Origin: Piscicola geometra | Lineage: Eukaryota > Annelida > Clitellata > Hirudinida > Piscicolidae | DNA length: 64,000 nt | Direction of reading: 5' to 3' | Assembly (NCBI GenBank): GCA_943735955.1 | Contig: OX030963.1 | Span: forward strand, 5,672,727 to 5,736,726 | Part shown: positions 1 through 33,890 of the stretch, in pieces | Numbering within the stretch: position 1 is the stretch's first letter | Layout: each line of letters starts with the position of its first letter | Notes under the pieces: model-generated | Told to the model about the DNA's origin: nothing | What the model saw: only the letters and a program-made list of their open reading frames with translations | The model's database searches: none | Made by a program: the position numbers and the translations under genes

Positions 1-41
1 ATTTTAAAGTAATTGAAAATAAAATATTTTCCTAAACACAG

Positions 42-1512
42 GTAAAAACAGCAGCACGAGAAAACTTACTTGAACCTGCGAGTGTACTCGTTAGTCAGGC
101 AAAACAGATGTTTTCAGTTCCGGACCTGCCTCAAGTAGCTCAAACAAGTGAAGTGAACTTGTGCCAAATAGCAAATAGAAGTCGGGCGGCTATGAGGCCA
201 ACAAATCCTGACTCTACAGATTTTGAGGTAAAAATGAGTTACGCACGTATAATTCTTTTATTATTCAACAACTTTATGTGACATTATAAATATATTTCAA
301 GATGATGAAGTACACCTGTACAATGCAATTCAGGAAACGTTCTTTAGAGGAACCGTTTCTGTTGGCAATCGCCATCACGCTATATTTGCCACCGAAAGTC
401 AGCTGGACCGTTTATCCAAAGCTTACACTTGGTATATGAACGGGACTTTTAAAGTGGTGAAATCGCCAATCACCCAACTCTTTTCTATTCATGCGTTTGT
501 CAGGTACCAAATGAATAAATTCATCTGTTTTCTATTCTATTTATAAATTTATATAAACTATTTTAATAATTTTGTCATTATTGTCGTTTCTATTTATTAA
601 TTACATTTTTTTGAATAACTTTTATTCATTGAAGATATGAAGAGAACTTTAAACAGTTGCCTTTCTGTTTTGTTCTCATGACGGGCAAAAGGCGGAAGGA
701 TTACAAGAAGGTATATATGACAGTCTTCTACAATTAAAGATTATGCTATTTAAATTAATTTATGAAGTAAATTGTTATTATTAAGTTTTACTATCAATTC
801 AGGTTGTGGAGAAAGTGAGACAACTCCTCTCAATTGAAATTAAGTTGAGAACCTTTGTCATCGACTTTGAAAGGAGCCTGTGGAGAGCAATACAGCAGGT
901 CTTCCCTGACAAAGAGATCAAGGGTTGTGCTTTTCACTTGAGGCAGGCACTTTGGCGGAAAGTGCAAGAATGCGAGCTTGTGACCTCGTATATGGAAAGG
1001 GACAGGGTATATAATCTTATTCGTAAGGTTTTTGCTCTGTCTCTTTTGCCGGCCAGTCACATTGGAGCAGCCTTCGAAGAAGTGTGTGAAGGCAACACCA
1101 GTGAGAGACTGGAAAGGTTCTTCACATACTTCCGCGAGACCTGGTTGAATAGCCGCATCTGGACCGTCGACAGATGGTCTGTGTACCGCCGTTCAGTGCG
1201 CACCAACAACGACCTCGAGGGATGGCACGCTCGCCTTAACCGCAGAGCTAAAAAATCTAATTTAGAATTTTATATTGTAATAAATTTAATCTATGACGAA
1301 GCAACGGCTGTCACCAGGCAGTGCCAAATGGTAAAGGAAAGGTTGCTGAGGCGGCGGCAAAGTCAGACCGCCTAATCAATCCAAGCGAAACTGGAAGAAG
1401 CTTGGACAAAATACGATCAAAATGAATTATCTTCAGAAAGATTTCTGAAAAAGTGCAGTTATATTTATGGAGTTGCAGTCGATTCATCCCTTGACCGATC
1501 CACCCCTCAATA
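42..1512 (+). pseudogene. MULE-type transposase, spliced, broken
   Basis: Four exon-like blocks read as one MULE transposase: 42-227, about 302-503, 635-710 and 803-1372. Junctions 503/635 and 710/803 have GT-AG borders and matching phases; the 227/302 join is off by one base, so it is a shift or a misplaced boundary. The second block has the FKVV/LFSIHAFVR stretch that normally follows the first catalytic Asp, but the residue reads Asn (WYMNGTF). The last block has VIDFERS (second Asp), KGCAFHLRQAL and RTNNDLEGWH (Glu region). An in-frame TAA at 1373-1375 is followed in the same frame by family-like C-terminal residues (SIQAKLEEAWTKYD...), so the stop is premature. Reading then runs into a terminal-repeat-like sequence and ends at 1512. 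A dead copy is most likely. Confidence 0.75.
1472..1510. repeat. Internal copy of the element terminus
   Basis: The sequence gcagtcgattcatccc followed by a second 16-base unit matches the outer end of the left terminus at 43083 with a few changes. It directly abuts the transposase C-terminal coding sequence. The same join exists at 44067-44105. Confidence 0.6.
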
Positions 1513-2339
1513 GTATATTTTTAATAATTAAAGTAATAGTATATTTATATTTTATAAAGCATATTTATATTTTATATAGCATATTTATATTTTGTATAGT
1601 ATGCTTATTTTTATACCAGTATATTTATATTTTGTATAGTATATTTTATATTGAATAACTGGTTATTGAATAATGACAATTTAATATCATGAATTGGTTT
1701 TTAAGAGAAAAAATATTTTTGGGTTTTTTGTCAAATAAATAATTATTTTGGAGTTATTTTCAATTTATGATTCAGGGAAAGAATAGAAGCCAGGTTAACC
1801 TATTAACGAAATCTCCATTAATGGCAGATGTATATATTCGTTGTTTAGTTTCAGTATGCTAGTGTACTTTTAACCGAAATTTTATTTTTCCCACAAAATA
1901 AACAAGGTTTTCGACAAGGTTGGAACCAAACTAATACATAGTTCAGATTAACTTCTCTAACAATTATCATCAGATGTCAGATACGGGTAAGAATTGCCTA
2001 AAAACGGGGAAATGTGCAAAAAATTCAGTAGAAGTGAGATATGTGCAGGATGGACAATTCAAGTCAACTGATTGCAAAGAAAAAAGATAGGAAAAAGAAA
2101 AAAGCACCGTTTTTATATGTCCTTTAAAAATAGTCTGTTTATTCCTCACTTCCTAATCAATTCCTAATCAACTGCATGATCTGTCCCATGTTTAAAATTA
2201 CTAATGTATGCTTCGCTTTTACTTGCTAAAAAGTTCAATTAACTCTAAAAAGAATCATTCCTTAAGGTTCATTTTGTCCAAAGGCTGTCATAAAATACAA
2301 CACTAAAATGAATTGGTTGAAAAGAGTGCCTAGTATTTA
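1513..2339. other. Non-coding AT-rich part of MULE copy 1
   Basis: Starts with degenerate 'agtatatttatatttt' repeats (to about 1660), then single-copy-like sequence. It is near-identical over most of its length to 44106-45120 in the second element. No coding potential seen. Confidence 0.6.
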
Positions 2340-2830
2340 GTAATTTATTTTGTGTTAAATAATTTATTTTTTATTTAATATTTTGTTTTAATAAAGTATT
2401 TTGAATTTAATAAATTATTTTATATTCAAAATTTTATTTTAAATTCAAAGTTTTATTTTATATTTAAAATTTTATTTTATACTTAAAATTTTATTTTATA
2501 TTAAAAATTTTATTTTATATTAAAAATTTTATTTTATATTTAAAATTTTATTTTATATTTAAAATTTTATTTTATATTTAAAATTTTATTTTATATTTAA
2601 AATTTTATTTTATATTTAAACTTTTATTTTATATTTAAAATTTTCTTTAAAATCTAAAATTTTATTTTATATTTAAAATTTTATTTTATATTTAAAATTT
2701 CATTTTATATTTAAAATTTCATTTTATATTTAAAATTTCATTTTATATTTAAAATTTCATTTTATATTTAAAATTTCATTTTATATTTAAAATTTTATTT
2801 TATATTTAAAATTTTGTTTTATATTTTTCA
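2340..2830. repeat. 19-bp AT satellite array
   Basis: Tandem units close to aaaattttattttatattt (19 bp), about 25 copies, edges degenerate. The same unit family makes up 45185-48205 and 57165-59625. Confidence 0.85.
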
Positions 2831-2834
2831 AACA

Positions 2835-3590
2835 TTTTACAATTTTTAAAATTTTTTAAAAATATTTTATATATTTTTTAATTTATTTTTTCAATATTTT
2901 ATAATTTTTAATTTCTTTTTTTGATATTTTATAATTTTTAACATATTTTTTATTTATTTTATAATTTTTAATATATTTTTTTATTATTTTATAATTTTTA
3001 ATATATTTTTTTTAAATTTTATAATTTTTAATATATTTTTTTAATATTTTATAATTTTTAATATATTTTTTTAATATTTTATACTTTTAATATATTTTTT
3101 TAATATTTTATAATTTTTAATCTATTTTTTAACATTTTATAATTTTTTATATATAATTTTAATATTTTATAATTTTTAATATATTTTTTTAATATTTTAT
3201 AATTTTTAATATATTTTCATAATATTTTATCATTTTAAATATATTTTTTTAATATTTTATCATTTTTATTATATTTTTTTAATATTTTATAATTTTTAAT
3301 ATATTTTTTTAATATTTTATAATTTTTAATATATTTTTTTAATATTTTATAATTTTTAATATATATTTTCAGTATTTTATAATTTTTAATATATTTTTTT
3401 GATATTTTATAATTTTTAATATATTTTTTATATATTTTATAATTTTTAATATAAATTTTTAATATTTTATAATTTTAAATATATTTTTTTTATATTTTAT
3501 AATTTTTAATATATTTTTTTAATATTTAATAATTTTTAATCTATTTTTTTGATATTTTCTAATTTTAAATATATTTTTTTATTTATTATT
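2835..3590. repeat. 30-bp AT satellite array
   Basis: Tandem repeat of about 30 bp made of 'aatatattttttt' and 'aatattttataattttt' halves, about 25 copies. It lies between the 19-bp array and the terminal block. I did not see it in the two other elements. Confidence 0.8.
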
Positions 3591-3640
3591 TTATTTGAGC
3601 AAAATACCTATAAAAAATAAAGTCCGTTTTAAACTATTTT

Positions 3641-3787
3641 AAGAGGTGAATCGGTTGAGGGGTGAATCGGTTATGGGGTGAATCGGTTAAGGGGTGAATC
3701 GGTTATGGGGTGAATCGGTTAATGGGTGAATCGGTTATGGGGTGAATCGGTTATGGGGTGAATCGGTTAAGGGGTGAATCGACTGCA
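3641..3787. repeat. Right terminal block of nine 16-bp units
   Basis: Units alternate between ggggtgaatcggttat and ggggtgaatcggttaa; the outermost ends cgactgca. It is the reverse complement of the left ends at 43083 and 56317. Confidence 0.85.
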
Positions 3788-4444
3788 TCCCCTCTCAAAG
3801 CCTACCCAGATTCTGTTCTATAACGTTGAATTATTAACTTAATAATCATTGAGGTATCTTCATCTTCAGAATCTGAAGTTACATATTTTTGTAGTCTCTT
3901 GGTGAAGGATGAATAGTTTTGAAGTTTTATTTTTTTCTAATAGTTTTTTTCATTTTGTGAAAATATTTTAAATTTTTAAATCAGGGCTCTAATGATGTGT
4001 TAATTCTTAATCATTGGATATTCTGATTAATCATTCTCTGCTCCAGTTCAGAAAGACATTTTGTCTGTCAAACGAATAAAATAAACTGGATCATCTTCTG
4101 AAGTTCATATTTCTTGTGTAAAGTGACAAATTATAAGAAAAAATATTGAAAATTTTAAATATTTTTTACCTCCCAGAAGTTCTGTTGCAAATCTAAAATA
4201 AATGAGAAATTTTTTGATGAAATAAAAATTTTCCCATTCGTTTTTTGACAGTAAATTGGGAAAGTGTTTGTGTTCACTTGCTGACAATGTAACCAAAACA
4301 TCAAAAAAACAGTTCAATTTGCATAGGCTTAAATGAATTGAAAATTTTAAATGTGTTAATTTGTATTCAAATGCGTTACAAAATTTAACGGTCGTTAATT
4401 GATTAACGCGTTAATCGGAAGTTAACGTAGATTAAAGCACAGCT
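3788..4444 (-). mobile_element. Old hAT copy (family Y), 3' part
   Basis: Matches, with decay, the family Y copy that runs in pieces from 18137 to about 24165. It includes the uninterrupted site ttgctgacaatgtaaccaaa (4278-4297) that is split by a LINE in the other copy. It ends in a GTTAAC/TTAATC-rich terminus near 4370-4444 of the kind seen at hAT ends. No coding sequence remains. Confidence 0.5.
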
Positions 4445-4649
4445 CTCCCTTTGCCAGACTTGTGAGGAGAGTGCGAGTGGACAGGAAGATAAAAAAAACT
4501 GAAAGGCGAAGAGGGGAAAAAGATTATTAATTAATGATTTTGTTTTATTTAACATTTTACATTTTTATTGTTTTATATAAATGACCCATAATTTAAGATA
4601 TTAAAATCGCTATTGTTTTTTGTGAAAATAGCTTAAAGTGACAATAAAG

Positions 4650-4850
4650 AAGCATTTGTTTCGAAAAATTGTTGGTTTTATGATATTCTTAGTCTTTGAG
4701 CTCCAAAAGTGTTCCTTCCGCTATTGTGTCCTCCCATCTTTTTATTTTTCTGCTTATTTTTCCAACTCGCTGACCAGTGAGCAAGAAAAAGGACCATACC
4801 ATCTCAGCTTCCTTCTTTTCACTAAAGTCAGTAGATCTTCATAGGGACCA
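4650..4850 (-). pseudogene. LINE C-terminal fragment
   Basis: The minus strand reads LLTLVKRRKLRWYG and, after a stop, RWEDTIAEGT. RKLRWYGH...KRWED is the usual C-terminal signature of RTE-like non-LTR reverse transcriptases. The copy has stops and is a short relic. Confidence 0.55.
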
Positions 4851-5744
4851 ATAACATTCGTAACACTCTTCCGAAGTTAATCATTATCTTTGTAATTAAA
4901 ATTGCGAGAGATCTTTGGAAACACCTTATTTACATGGGTCGTATTCTTTATTCCAAGTCCATGATTCGGGTACAGGAATGTGGACATATCATACGGAATT
5001 TTGTACAGAGGAATAGGTTTTCACTCCGATACTAAAATTCCTGAGTAGGAACCCCCAAGATTTGCAACAGATATGTCTAGCACCTCTGTAATTCCAATAT
5101 TCACAATGCTTTTTATCCCTATTAGTTAGTGCATCTAGACGAACTTCAATACCATTTAGGAAAGAATTAAAGTTCTAATCAGTGACACCACAAATGTCAA
5201 TGCTGGATTAACCAATGGAGTTGTTCTAACCCTAAATTTTTTTTAAAGAAAGGCATTTCTTATACTTTAGTACATAGGATGTTAACATCATGTATTAGTA
5301 CTTTAGCATTTAATCAACCAAATTCGTGGTGGAGAGACAATTTTTTCAAAAATATCTTATGAGATTGCAAAAATGTCATAGACCTAGTGTTCATGCCATA
5401 TAAAAGTATACACATTTTATATTAACCATTAAAAATGTGATCAGAATCAGAATCTTGATAATGGATCCATACGAATCCGAATCCAAAAATCAAGCATTTA
5501 AAATTAATTAAATGCCTTTAATATTTATAATAATTAAATTAGTATAATATATATTTATAAGATTCGTTACGTTTCGTCGATAGATATAGAAAGTTACGTG
5601 TCATATAAATATGAATACGAGTAATCAACGAGTTTTAAAAAAGACATTATTTTTGGAACCATTCACATGAATCCTTAGTTTTAGATTCGGATTCGGATCC
5701 GTTGAATTCCTAGTAACAATTGATTTTAACAATAGAAACAAAAC
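4851..5744. other. Region after the last recognised atlastin exon
   Basis: The remaining atlastin exons (rest of the helical bundle, membrane hairpin, tail) would be expected at or left of here, but I could not find them. Around 5455-5712 there are inverted ends with GAATCCGAATC motifs, which look like a small decayed transposon; no target duplication was seen. Confidence 0.3.
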
Positions 5745-27755
<22,011 letters not shown>

Positions 27756-27989
27756 ACTGCCAGTATCTAAGAAAATGTCGATGATGAGGGTCATGGTGGT
27801 GATTTTGATGATTATGATGGTGATGATAGTTATGATGATTAAGGTAAAACTGCTTTGTAATCCCTTAATTTATTCACAACTATTAGACTCCTCCCACTTT
27901 AAAATGACCCAGTTTTATTTTGTATACAGTGTTTTTGGTTATATATCTTTTTTAAGTCTGATACCAAATTTTATACATTCTGAACAATT

Positions 27990-29083
27990 ATGGCTTTTCC
28001 TGTTGTACACGGTATTTATTCAGTCGAGTTAACAATTTTATTAGATGATGTAGAAAAAGCCATCATATGGGCAAAAGAACATGGGTTTCTAAGCCGAACT
28101 AAAACTTGTTTGTGCGGAGCACAAATGGATTTCTCCCGAAAGACAAGTTTGTCAGACGGCTTTGTGTGGCGATGCACCATTCAAAGGTGTCGTTGCAATT
28201 TATCTATCAGGAAAGGTAGTTTCTTTGAGAAGTCGAGACTCCCTTTGTCTAATATTTTTTTATATTAATAAAATGTAAATTATGCATAGTTGGTGTCATA
28301 TAAAAGCATGTTCCAAGTGCTTTATTGAATTCTTTTTTATTCAGATTTTGTTTTACTGGTCATTAAATGACATTAGTCAGGAGACACTGAGTATGATGTT
28401 AAAGCTGGGGGGGACTCACACTCTTCCAAACTGGTTTAACATGCTCAGAGATTTTTGTATGTACTGGGTGAGAGATCACAGAGATCATGCGTTTTGGAGG
28501 TCCTGGGCATGTTGTCCAGATTGATGAGAGTGTGATCTCGGCCTCCAAGCGAACGAGGAATAATCATGCGAGGCCAATAAAGCCGAGATGGGTGTCTGGT
28601 GGCCTTGATAAAGATACCAAGGAGGCCTTCTTAGTAGAGGTGGAGAAGAGGGATGCTGCCACTCTTCTAGCAATTATAACAGAATATGTACTGCCAGGTA
28701 TTATTTCAATATATATTTTTACTATTAAATTATTATCAATGTATATAAATTTATAAATAACTTTTTTACAGTTTATATTTATGTCAACAGAAACAACGAT
28801 CTGGAATGACGAGTGGAGGGCATACTCGAGAATAACCCAAGAGACGGGGTTAGCCCACTCCACTGTCAACCACTCCAGATGTTTTGTGGCGCCTGGTGGT
28901 GTGCACACCAATGGAGTAGAAAACTTGTGGCTATGAGCCAAAGATAAACTCATGAAAATGAGGGGGACATCGAATACACATATAACATCTTATTTATCTG
29001 AACTTGTATGGAGAAGAGGTACAAATAGGGGTTTGGCTTTCCAAAAAACATTAGAATTAATTAGAGAATATTATGTGGTTTAA
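27990..29083 (+). pseudogene. Merlin (IS1595-like) transposase, broken
   Basis: It would cut and paste the element. Order: an N-terminal Cys-rich zinc-binding part (CLCGAQMD...WRCTIQRCRCN), then LFYWSLNDISQETLSMML, then the DDE core with HVVQIDESV (first Asp), a GT-AG intron (28698-28790), IWNDEWRAY (second Asp) and GGVHTNGVENLW (third catalytic position). The first intron (about 28255-28341) lacks a clear donor. A one-base frame change is needed near 28487, and a TGA at 28935-28937 replaces a codon in LWL-AKDKLM, probably a decayed CGA. It ends at 29083. This copy is inactive, but its ends look intact. Confidence 0.88.
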
Positions 29084-29264
29084 CATTTATTATTTTAGTA
29101 TAAGTTTAATTTGTTTTAGTATTAATAAAAACTAAAAATGTTTTTTTTCCTCATTATAAATAAGTTTAATTTATTTTAGTATTAATAAAAACTAAATATG
29201 TGAATTGTATTTATATTACTATTTATTAAAACAAAAAATACATTAATTATTTATTTATTAAATT

Positions 29265-29422
29265 AATAACACTTTGACAGGTTTTGAAAATATACTTTTT
29301 CGAAAGTGTTTAGATAAAATATATAAATAGATTTTAATAAATATAAATAAATTTCAGTTATATATTATATTTTATCTAAACACTTTCGAAAAAGTATATT
29401 TTAAAAACCTGTCAGTGTTATT
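29265..29422. repeat. Hairpin-forming inverted repeat (158 bp)
   Basis: Arms 29265-29321 and 29365-29422 are near-perfect inverses (aataacactttgacaggttt at the left) separated by about 43 bp. It is a MITE-like structure within the Merlin element, downstream of its transposase. Confidence 0.8.
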
Positions 29423-29710
29423 TAAATAATTAAGACAAACAAAATGCAGTTATTATTATTTTTAAATTAATTTACATGAATTCTTTGTAAAAATTCAGTA
29501 TTTAAAATTCGTTTTATAATTTTACTTTTTAACTAGGTTATTTCAGATATCAACAAAAAATAGTAGGAGTCTAATAGTTGTGAATAAATTAAGGGATTAC
29601 AAAGTAGTTTTTCCGATGATTAATATTATGGTAATATTGATGATAACATAATATCACTTTTCAGTATTTTTTGATGTTTTCACTCGCTTACAGCTTCCAC
29701 AGACCCACTA

Positions 29711-29768
29711 TGTTGTAGGTTAACTGCACCCGCGCTGCATGTGTTAAATGCACCTTTTCTTTTGCGCG
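29711..29768. repeat. Solo terminal repeat of the 30044-31740 MULE
   Basis: gttgtaggttaactgcaccc and the next 40 or so bases match the left end of the MULE at 30044, then diverge. TTAGGG-like short repeats and (CTAA)n follow at 29795-29835. Confidence 0.7.
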
Positions 29769-30269
29769 TTTCTTCTTTTTTACAGAAAAAACGTTAATTT
29801 AGGGTTAAGGTTAGGGTCAACTAACTAACTAACTTTCAAAATGCTGATTGTGCAATTTTGTAGCACTAAGTTTAAAAAACTAATAATAATTAAAACTATT
29901 TTTTCGAATTAATAAACTATACTATTTAAATTATCAAACTATTTTATTTTAGTTCTAAAAATATTTGTATGAAATTTTAGTAAACTATTGTTAAAAATTA
30001 CTTTTAGTTTTTAAAAACTTTTAACTCCAACCCTTAACTTGGTGGTTGTAGGTTAACTGCACCCGCGCTGCATGTGTTAAATGCACCTTTGTTTTTGCAC
30101 CTGATCTGCGTTTTATCCATTTTATTTTTACCTTTTAAAAATTGATATTTTATTTTATTGATATTGATATTTTTAAAATATCAAATTCCTAATGTTTGAA
30201 GCAAAACCTAAATATTAAAAAATTCAGTTTATGTACTTTTATTGTCTTTCACTTTTACTCATTTTCGTT

Positions 30270-30880
30270 ATAGAATGTTCAACATTGCCGCTATTAATGA
30301 TTTATTTGAGAATCTTCCAGCTTGTTCTGTTCCTTTATATCTTCCAAAAGGTGGAACAACTTATCTATATGTTTGGCAAGAAGATTCGAGAAAAAGTGAT
30401 TGGAGGGCAGATGGTTATAGATGGCGGCAGTATGGGGGCCAAAAGTATGGAGAAAGAATAATCAACAAACTATACTTTAGAGTGTTTGTTGGTCTTACCA
30501 GCACGTCAGGCGACTTCATTCGTACAGCATACACTCATCAAGATAAGCCAAATTCTGTTGTCATCGAATATAAAGGAAACGAATTGATTGCTGCTCAATT
30601 CCCTCACGGCAAAGCGAAATACTCAACCAAGAATTAGGTTCGTACGCAACCGCATTTTCTGCGAGACATCGAGTCTAATTCGTCTTCTGCACCTTCTCGT
30701 CTCTACCAGACGCTTGTCAGCTCCGGTGCTAATGAAGTCAACCAAGCTACAGCTGTTCCTAAATAATAGAAAAAGAAGAGATAAGACTTCGGGGAGGAAG
30801 CGCCCAAGAATGCATGACATCATTCCAGCAGGCGATGCAGACCCCAATGAGTTACAGGCTCTAATCGAGAATTTTAAATG
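30270..30880 (+). pseudogene. MULE transposase N-terminal part with WRKY/GCM1-like zinc finger
   Basis: Reads LPKGGTTYLYVWQEDSRKSD, then WRADGYRWRQYGGQKYG and KLYFRVFVG: the WRKY/GCM1-type DNA-binding domain that heads many MULE transposases. A TAG at 30635-30637 interrupts the frame just before VRTQPHFLRDIESNSSSAPS, which is the next family block. Frame changes follow near 30760. The catalytic domain is absent. Confidence 0.7.
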
Positions 30881-30944
30881 TTAGTTTTTAGTTCTCTTGT
30901 TGTTTTTACAGTACAGGTATATATGTATAATAACACTTTTCTCA

Positions 30945-31122
30945 GCTCCTCAAGACATGCTTGGAAGAACATTCAACCATCAACAGCAGCAACATCCTCA
31001 CCAGCATCAACCTCCGCCACAACACCCACCAGCTCAACAACAACAACAACCTACACAACACTTTGTTCACAAGCACCACAATCGGCAATGCCACTTCCTG
31101 CCTCATTCAAATAGATTATTTT
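30945..31122 (+). other. Gln/Pro/His-rich open segment inside the MULE
   Basis: After a ttttctcag acceptor, the frame reads APQDMLGRTFNHQQQQHPHQ and continues Pro/Gln/His-rich to a stop at about 31122. It could be the tail of the transposase or a captured host exon. Nothing in it is diagnostic. Confidence 0.35.
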
Positions 31123-31751
31123 GAGGTATTTTTTTGTGGCTGTTCCGTACCAACAGAGACTGTGGTTGAATGTTTGTTTGTTGGATTGTGATGGGTGTTT
31201 GACGATTGTTTATACAAATTTTGTAAGTTGTTTGCAAAATTCTTTTGTCAAAGCGTAATTTTGTTTCTAACTTCTGTTTACGGGGCTTAAATTTCTTTAG
31301 TATGTGGTTTAAACTCTTACTTGAATAACTCCCACCTCTCAAACACCACCCAAATAGACGAAAGAATCCACCGTCAGCGTCTCTTCCTGATTCCAACCTT
31401 CTTTGATTTTTATAAATTGACTGAAATATATTGCTATATTTAAGTATTTAAATAGAAATCTTAAATCGGTTAAATAAATTGTTATGCTTTAAAATCAGTT
31501 AAATAAATTGTTTTAACTTTTTATTCCATTTTTCAAAATTTTTATACATTTTTTTAAAAATTTTAGAATTAAAAAAATATTTTTATAGGTTTCTGCAAAT
31601 AATTAAATAAATTTTAATATTTTACTTTTTTGAAATTTTTCTGCTTTTTACCCCATCAATCCGCAAAATAAAACGCAGATCAGGTGCAAAAACAAAGGTG
31701 CATTTAACACATGCAGCGCGGGTGCAGTTAACCTACAACCTAACTTGGTGG

Positions 31752-32890
31752 TATTAGATTATTTTACATGATCCAAACCATATATGTATAGTATATTAAT
31801 ATATGTTGATGATCCAAACTATTTAGTTGGCAACTGAAATTTTTTTGTTAAACTGTCATTTCAACTAAACTATTTGTTAAAAGTTAAACTATGCAGGAAA
31901 TTACAAAAAACTATGCTCATCACTGCCACTAGCTCAAGATACATGTCAAGTCCATGTCCAACTACACTAGAATTTTTCCTATAAACGTCTATTTCTCCCA
32001 TAAAACCTTGTAAAACCTGATATATCCTTATATCCGTTTCAAACAATTGCAGAACTTTATTCATGCCACTGCTCAAGCCCAGTGGGCGGCACAAATATTT
32101 TTTTATAATATTTATAATATAATATGATATTAAGTGATCTTATTATCGTAAAATTTAGGAGAATTAAATTAAACTGCTACTTCCCGTGTTTTTTCAACGC
32201 TTTCAGCGAAGCTGGAGTGACCTCTCCAGGGCGTAAGCCTAGTCAAATATTATGGAAAGTGAGTTTCTAGCCCATGCAGCAGGCCCCCTCTTTTCACGCT
32301 TGATGGTGAGTCCAAGGGAAAGGCAAAGCCGATACATCTTGAAACCATTAGCGTCGCAGGAGTTGCCGGAATGACTTTGGGAGCAAAGTTAAGCCGTCTT
32401 AGGAACTCCGACTCTGGATTTGAAATGAGGGTGGACTCCTTTAGCCTTTGATTAGCCAAAACCTAACCTGCAAGGCAGCAGGGCCGTAACCCTGGCTAGG
32501 AGATTGAAAGGGTAATAGCACTTGTCTAAGGTGCTTCCCGGGACTAGTGGTAGAATGGGGATGTCTTACTTTCCCGTACAGGTAAGACACCTGTCCACTG
32601 CTTCTGGGTTGGTCCTTGACACTAAAAATGTGTTCATCCGTCCTTTATCAGTTTTTGATCTTCGTGCTGCTGGGCAACCCAGATACCCTTCCCACCAAAA
32701 AGTCCAATTCATCGTGACAAGATGGTAGGAGGGTCAGTTTAGTCGCCGACCACCCGACTACGACACAAGTTGTACTAGCTTACGTGTTACTAGTTTTTGC
32801 TATAAAGGGGCTCGGAACACGGGGGTTTGCCATATCATACAAAAGCAACGTGGAAAAGTCCTCAAAAGATTTTGTGATCTAATCTTTAAT
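31752..32890. other. Unassigned; GC-richer block at 32200-32800
   Basis: 31752-32200 is AT-rich with nothing recognised. 32200-32800 is clearly richer in G+C than its surroundings with no sustained frame; it could be the 5' untranslated part of a LINE. No terminal repeats seen. Confidence 0.35.
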
Positions 32891-32894
32891 AGAA

Positions 32895-33172
32895 AAGTTC
32901 AGAAAACTCATGTCAGAAATAAAGTGGATGTAGACTTTGTGTTGTGTGACATAACTGACCATCTCGCCCAGCTGAATCTCAAGCTGCAGGGACTCAAACA
33001 TCACGCAGATAACTTGGACTTATGGATGTGTCAAGTTGAACAGGAAAATCTTTTCCTCCCTGTTTTTACAAGTATTTCTCGAAACTTTCTTATTTACTCA
33101 GTTGGTTACCAAACTGAGCTGGTTAAAGACTCATTTTGATCGGCGCTTCTCTGACTTCAGAGCACAACAGTC
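32895..33172 (+). pseudogene. hAT transposase fragment (ZBED5/GTF2IRD2-like)
   Basis: VDFVLCDITDHLAQLNLKLQ, then G...NLDLWMCQVEQENLF, then (in another frame) LSWLKTHFDRRFSDFR. The D(I/L)T.HL..LN..LQG pattern is typical of this hAT branch. Short, frame-shifted relic. Confidence 0.65.
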
Positions 33173-33173
33173 T

Positions 33174-33482
<309 letters not shown>

Positions 33483-33499
33483 TTTATAGTTCCTTTGTC

Positions 33500-33890
33500 T
33501 TGACACTTCATCTTTTTCTCTCCTCCCTCTGTCTCCAAATCGCGCTGACACTTCTCAGCACCACTTTTTCCATCCTCCGATCCTCCTCCTGGTAACCAAG
33601 GACCCCTTCCATCGGGTCCTGTTTTCCACGCTCCCTTTTCCAAGCTGTCAGCAATTCTTCTCTCCACTCTTCATACAACCCACACTCCAGCAATACGTGC
33701 CTCTCCTTCTCTTCCTCCCCACAAACACACTTCCTATCTTCCTTCTCATATCTCCAGCGCACAATTGTATTATTCTTTACCGTCAAACTATCCACCCTAC
33801 ACATCATCCTAAACTTTGCTCCATCTGAACCATCTACATATTTCTCCAACTTCCTGCTTTCTGACTTCTCCACACGGTATCTTTTCAGTC
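33500..33890 (-). pseudogene. LINE C-terminal fragment with CCHC-like motif
   Basis: Minus-strand reading includes KFRMMCRVDSL, then RWRYEKEDRKCVCGEEEKER, then HVLLECGLYEEWREEL. The C.C......H....C arrangement after a tryptophan-rich segment is common at the end of non-LTR retrotransposon proteins. Confidence 0.55.

Larger units (their letters stand above)
1..3787. mobile_element. Mutator-like (MULE) / foldback-like element, copy 1, left end outside window
   Basis: The stretch holds a decayed MULE transposase (42-1512), two AT-rich tandem arrays (about 2340-3590) and a terminal block of nine 16-bp units (3641-3787) ending in cgactgca. The same terminal block in inverted pairs bounds two further elements (43083-48373 and 56317-59791). 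The sequence from about 1437 to 2400 reappears at 44033-45190 inside the second element. I infer one family of which this is the only copy here that still holds transposase exons. The left terminus is not in the window, so single-element identity is an inference. Right of 3787 the sequence is an unrelated hAT copy, so the boundary there is sharp. Confidence 0.6.
27843..29613 (+). mobile_element. Merlin-type DNA transposon, exact 9-bp target duplication
   Basis: Inverted ends of about 50 bp (27843-27893 and 29563-29613; ggtaaaactgctttgtaatc at the left) with few mismatches. gatgattaa flanks both sides (27834-27842, 29614-29622). The transposase (27990-29083) is IS1595/Merlin-like. A hairpin repeat lies at 29265-29422 inside the right part. 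The left end is 88 bases upstream of the atlastin start codon. Confidence 0.92.
30044..31740 (+). mobile_element. Mutator-like element with 72-bp inverted ends, exact 9-bp target duplication
   Basis: The ends begin ggttgtaggttaactgcacc and match in inverse for about 72 bp (30044-30116, 31668-31740). The flanks are taacttggt at 30035-30043 and 31741-31749. Inside is only the N-terminal part of a MULE transposase plus a Gln/Pro/His-rich segment. Nine-base duplications and long ends are typical of MULEs. Confidence 0.88.
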
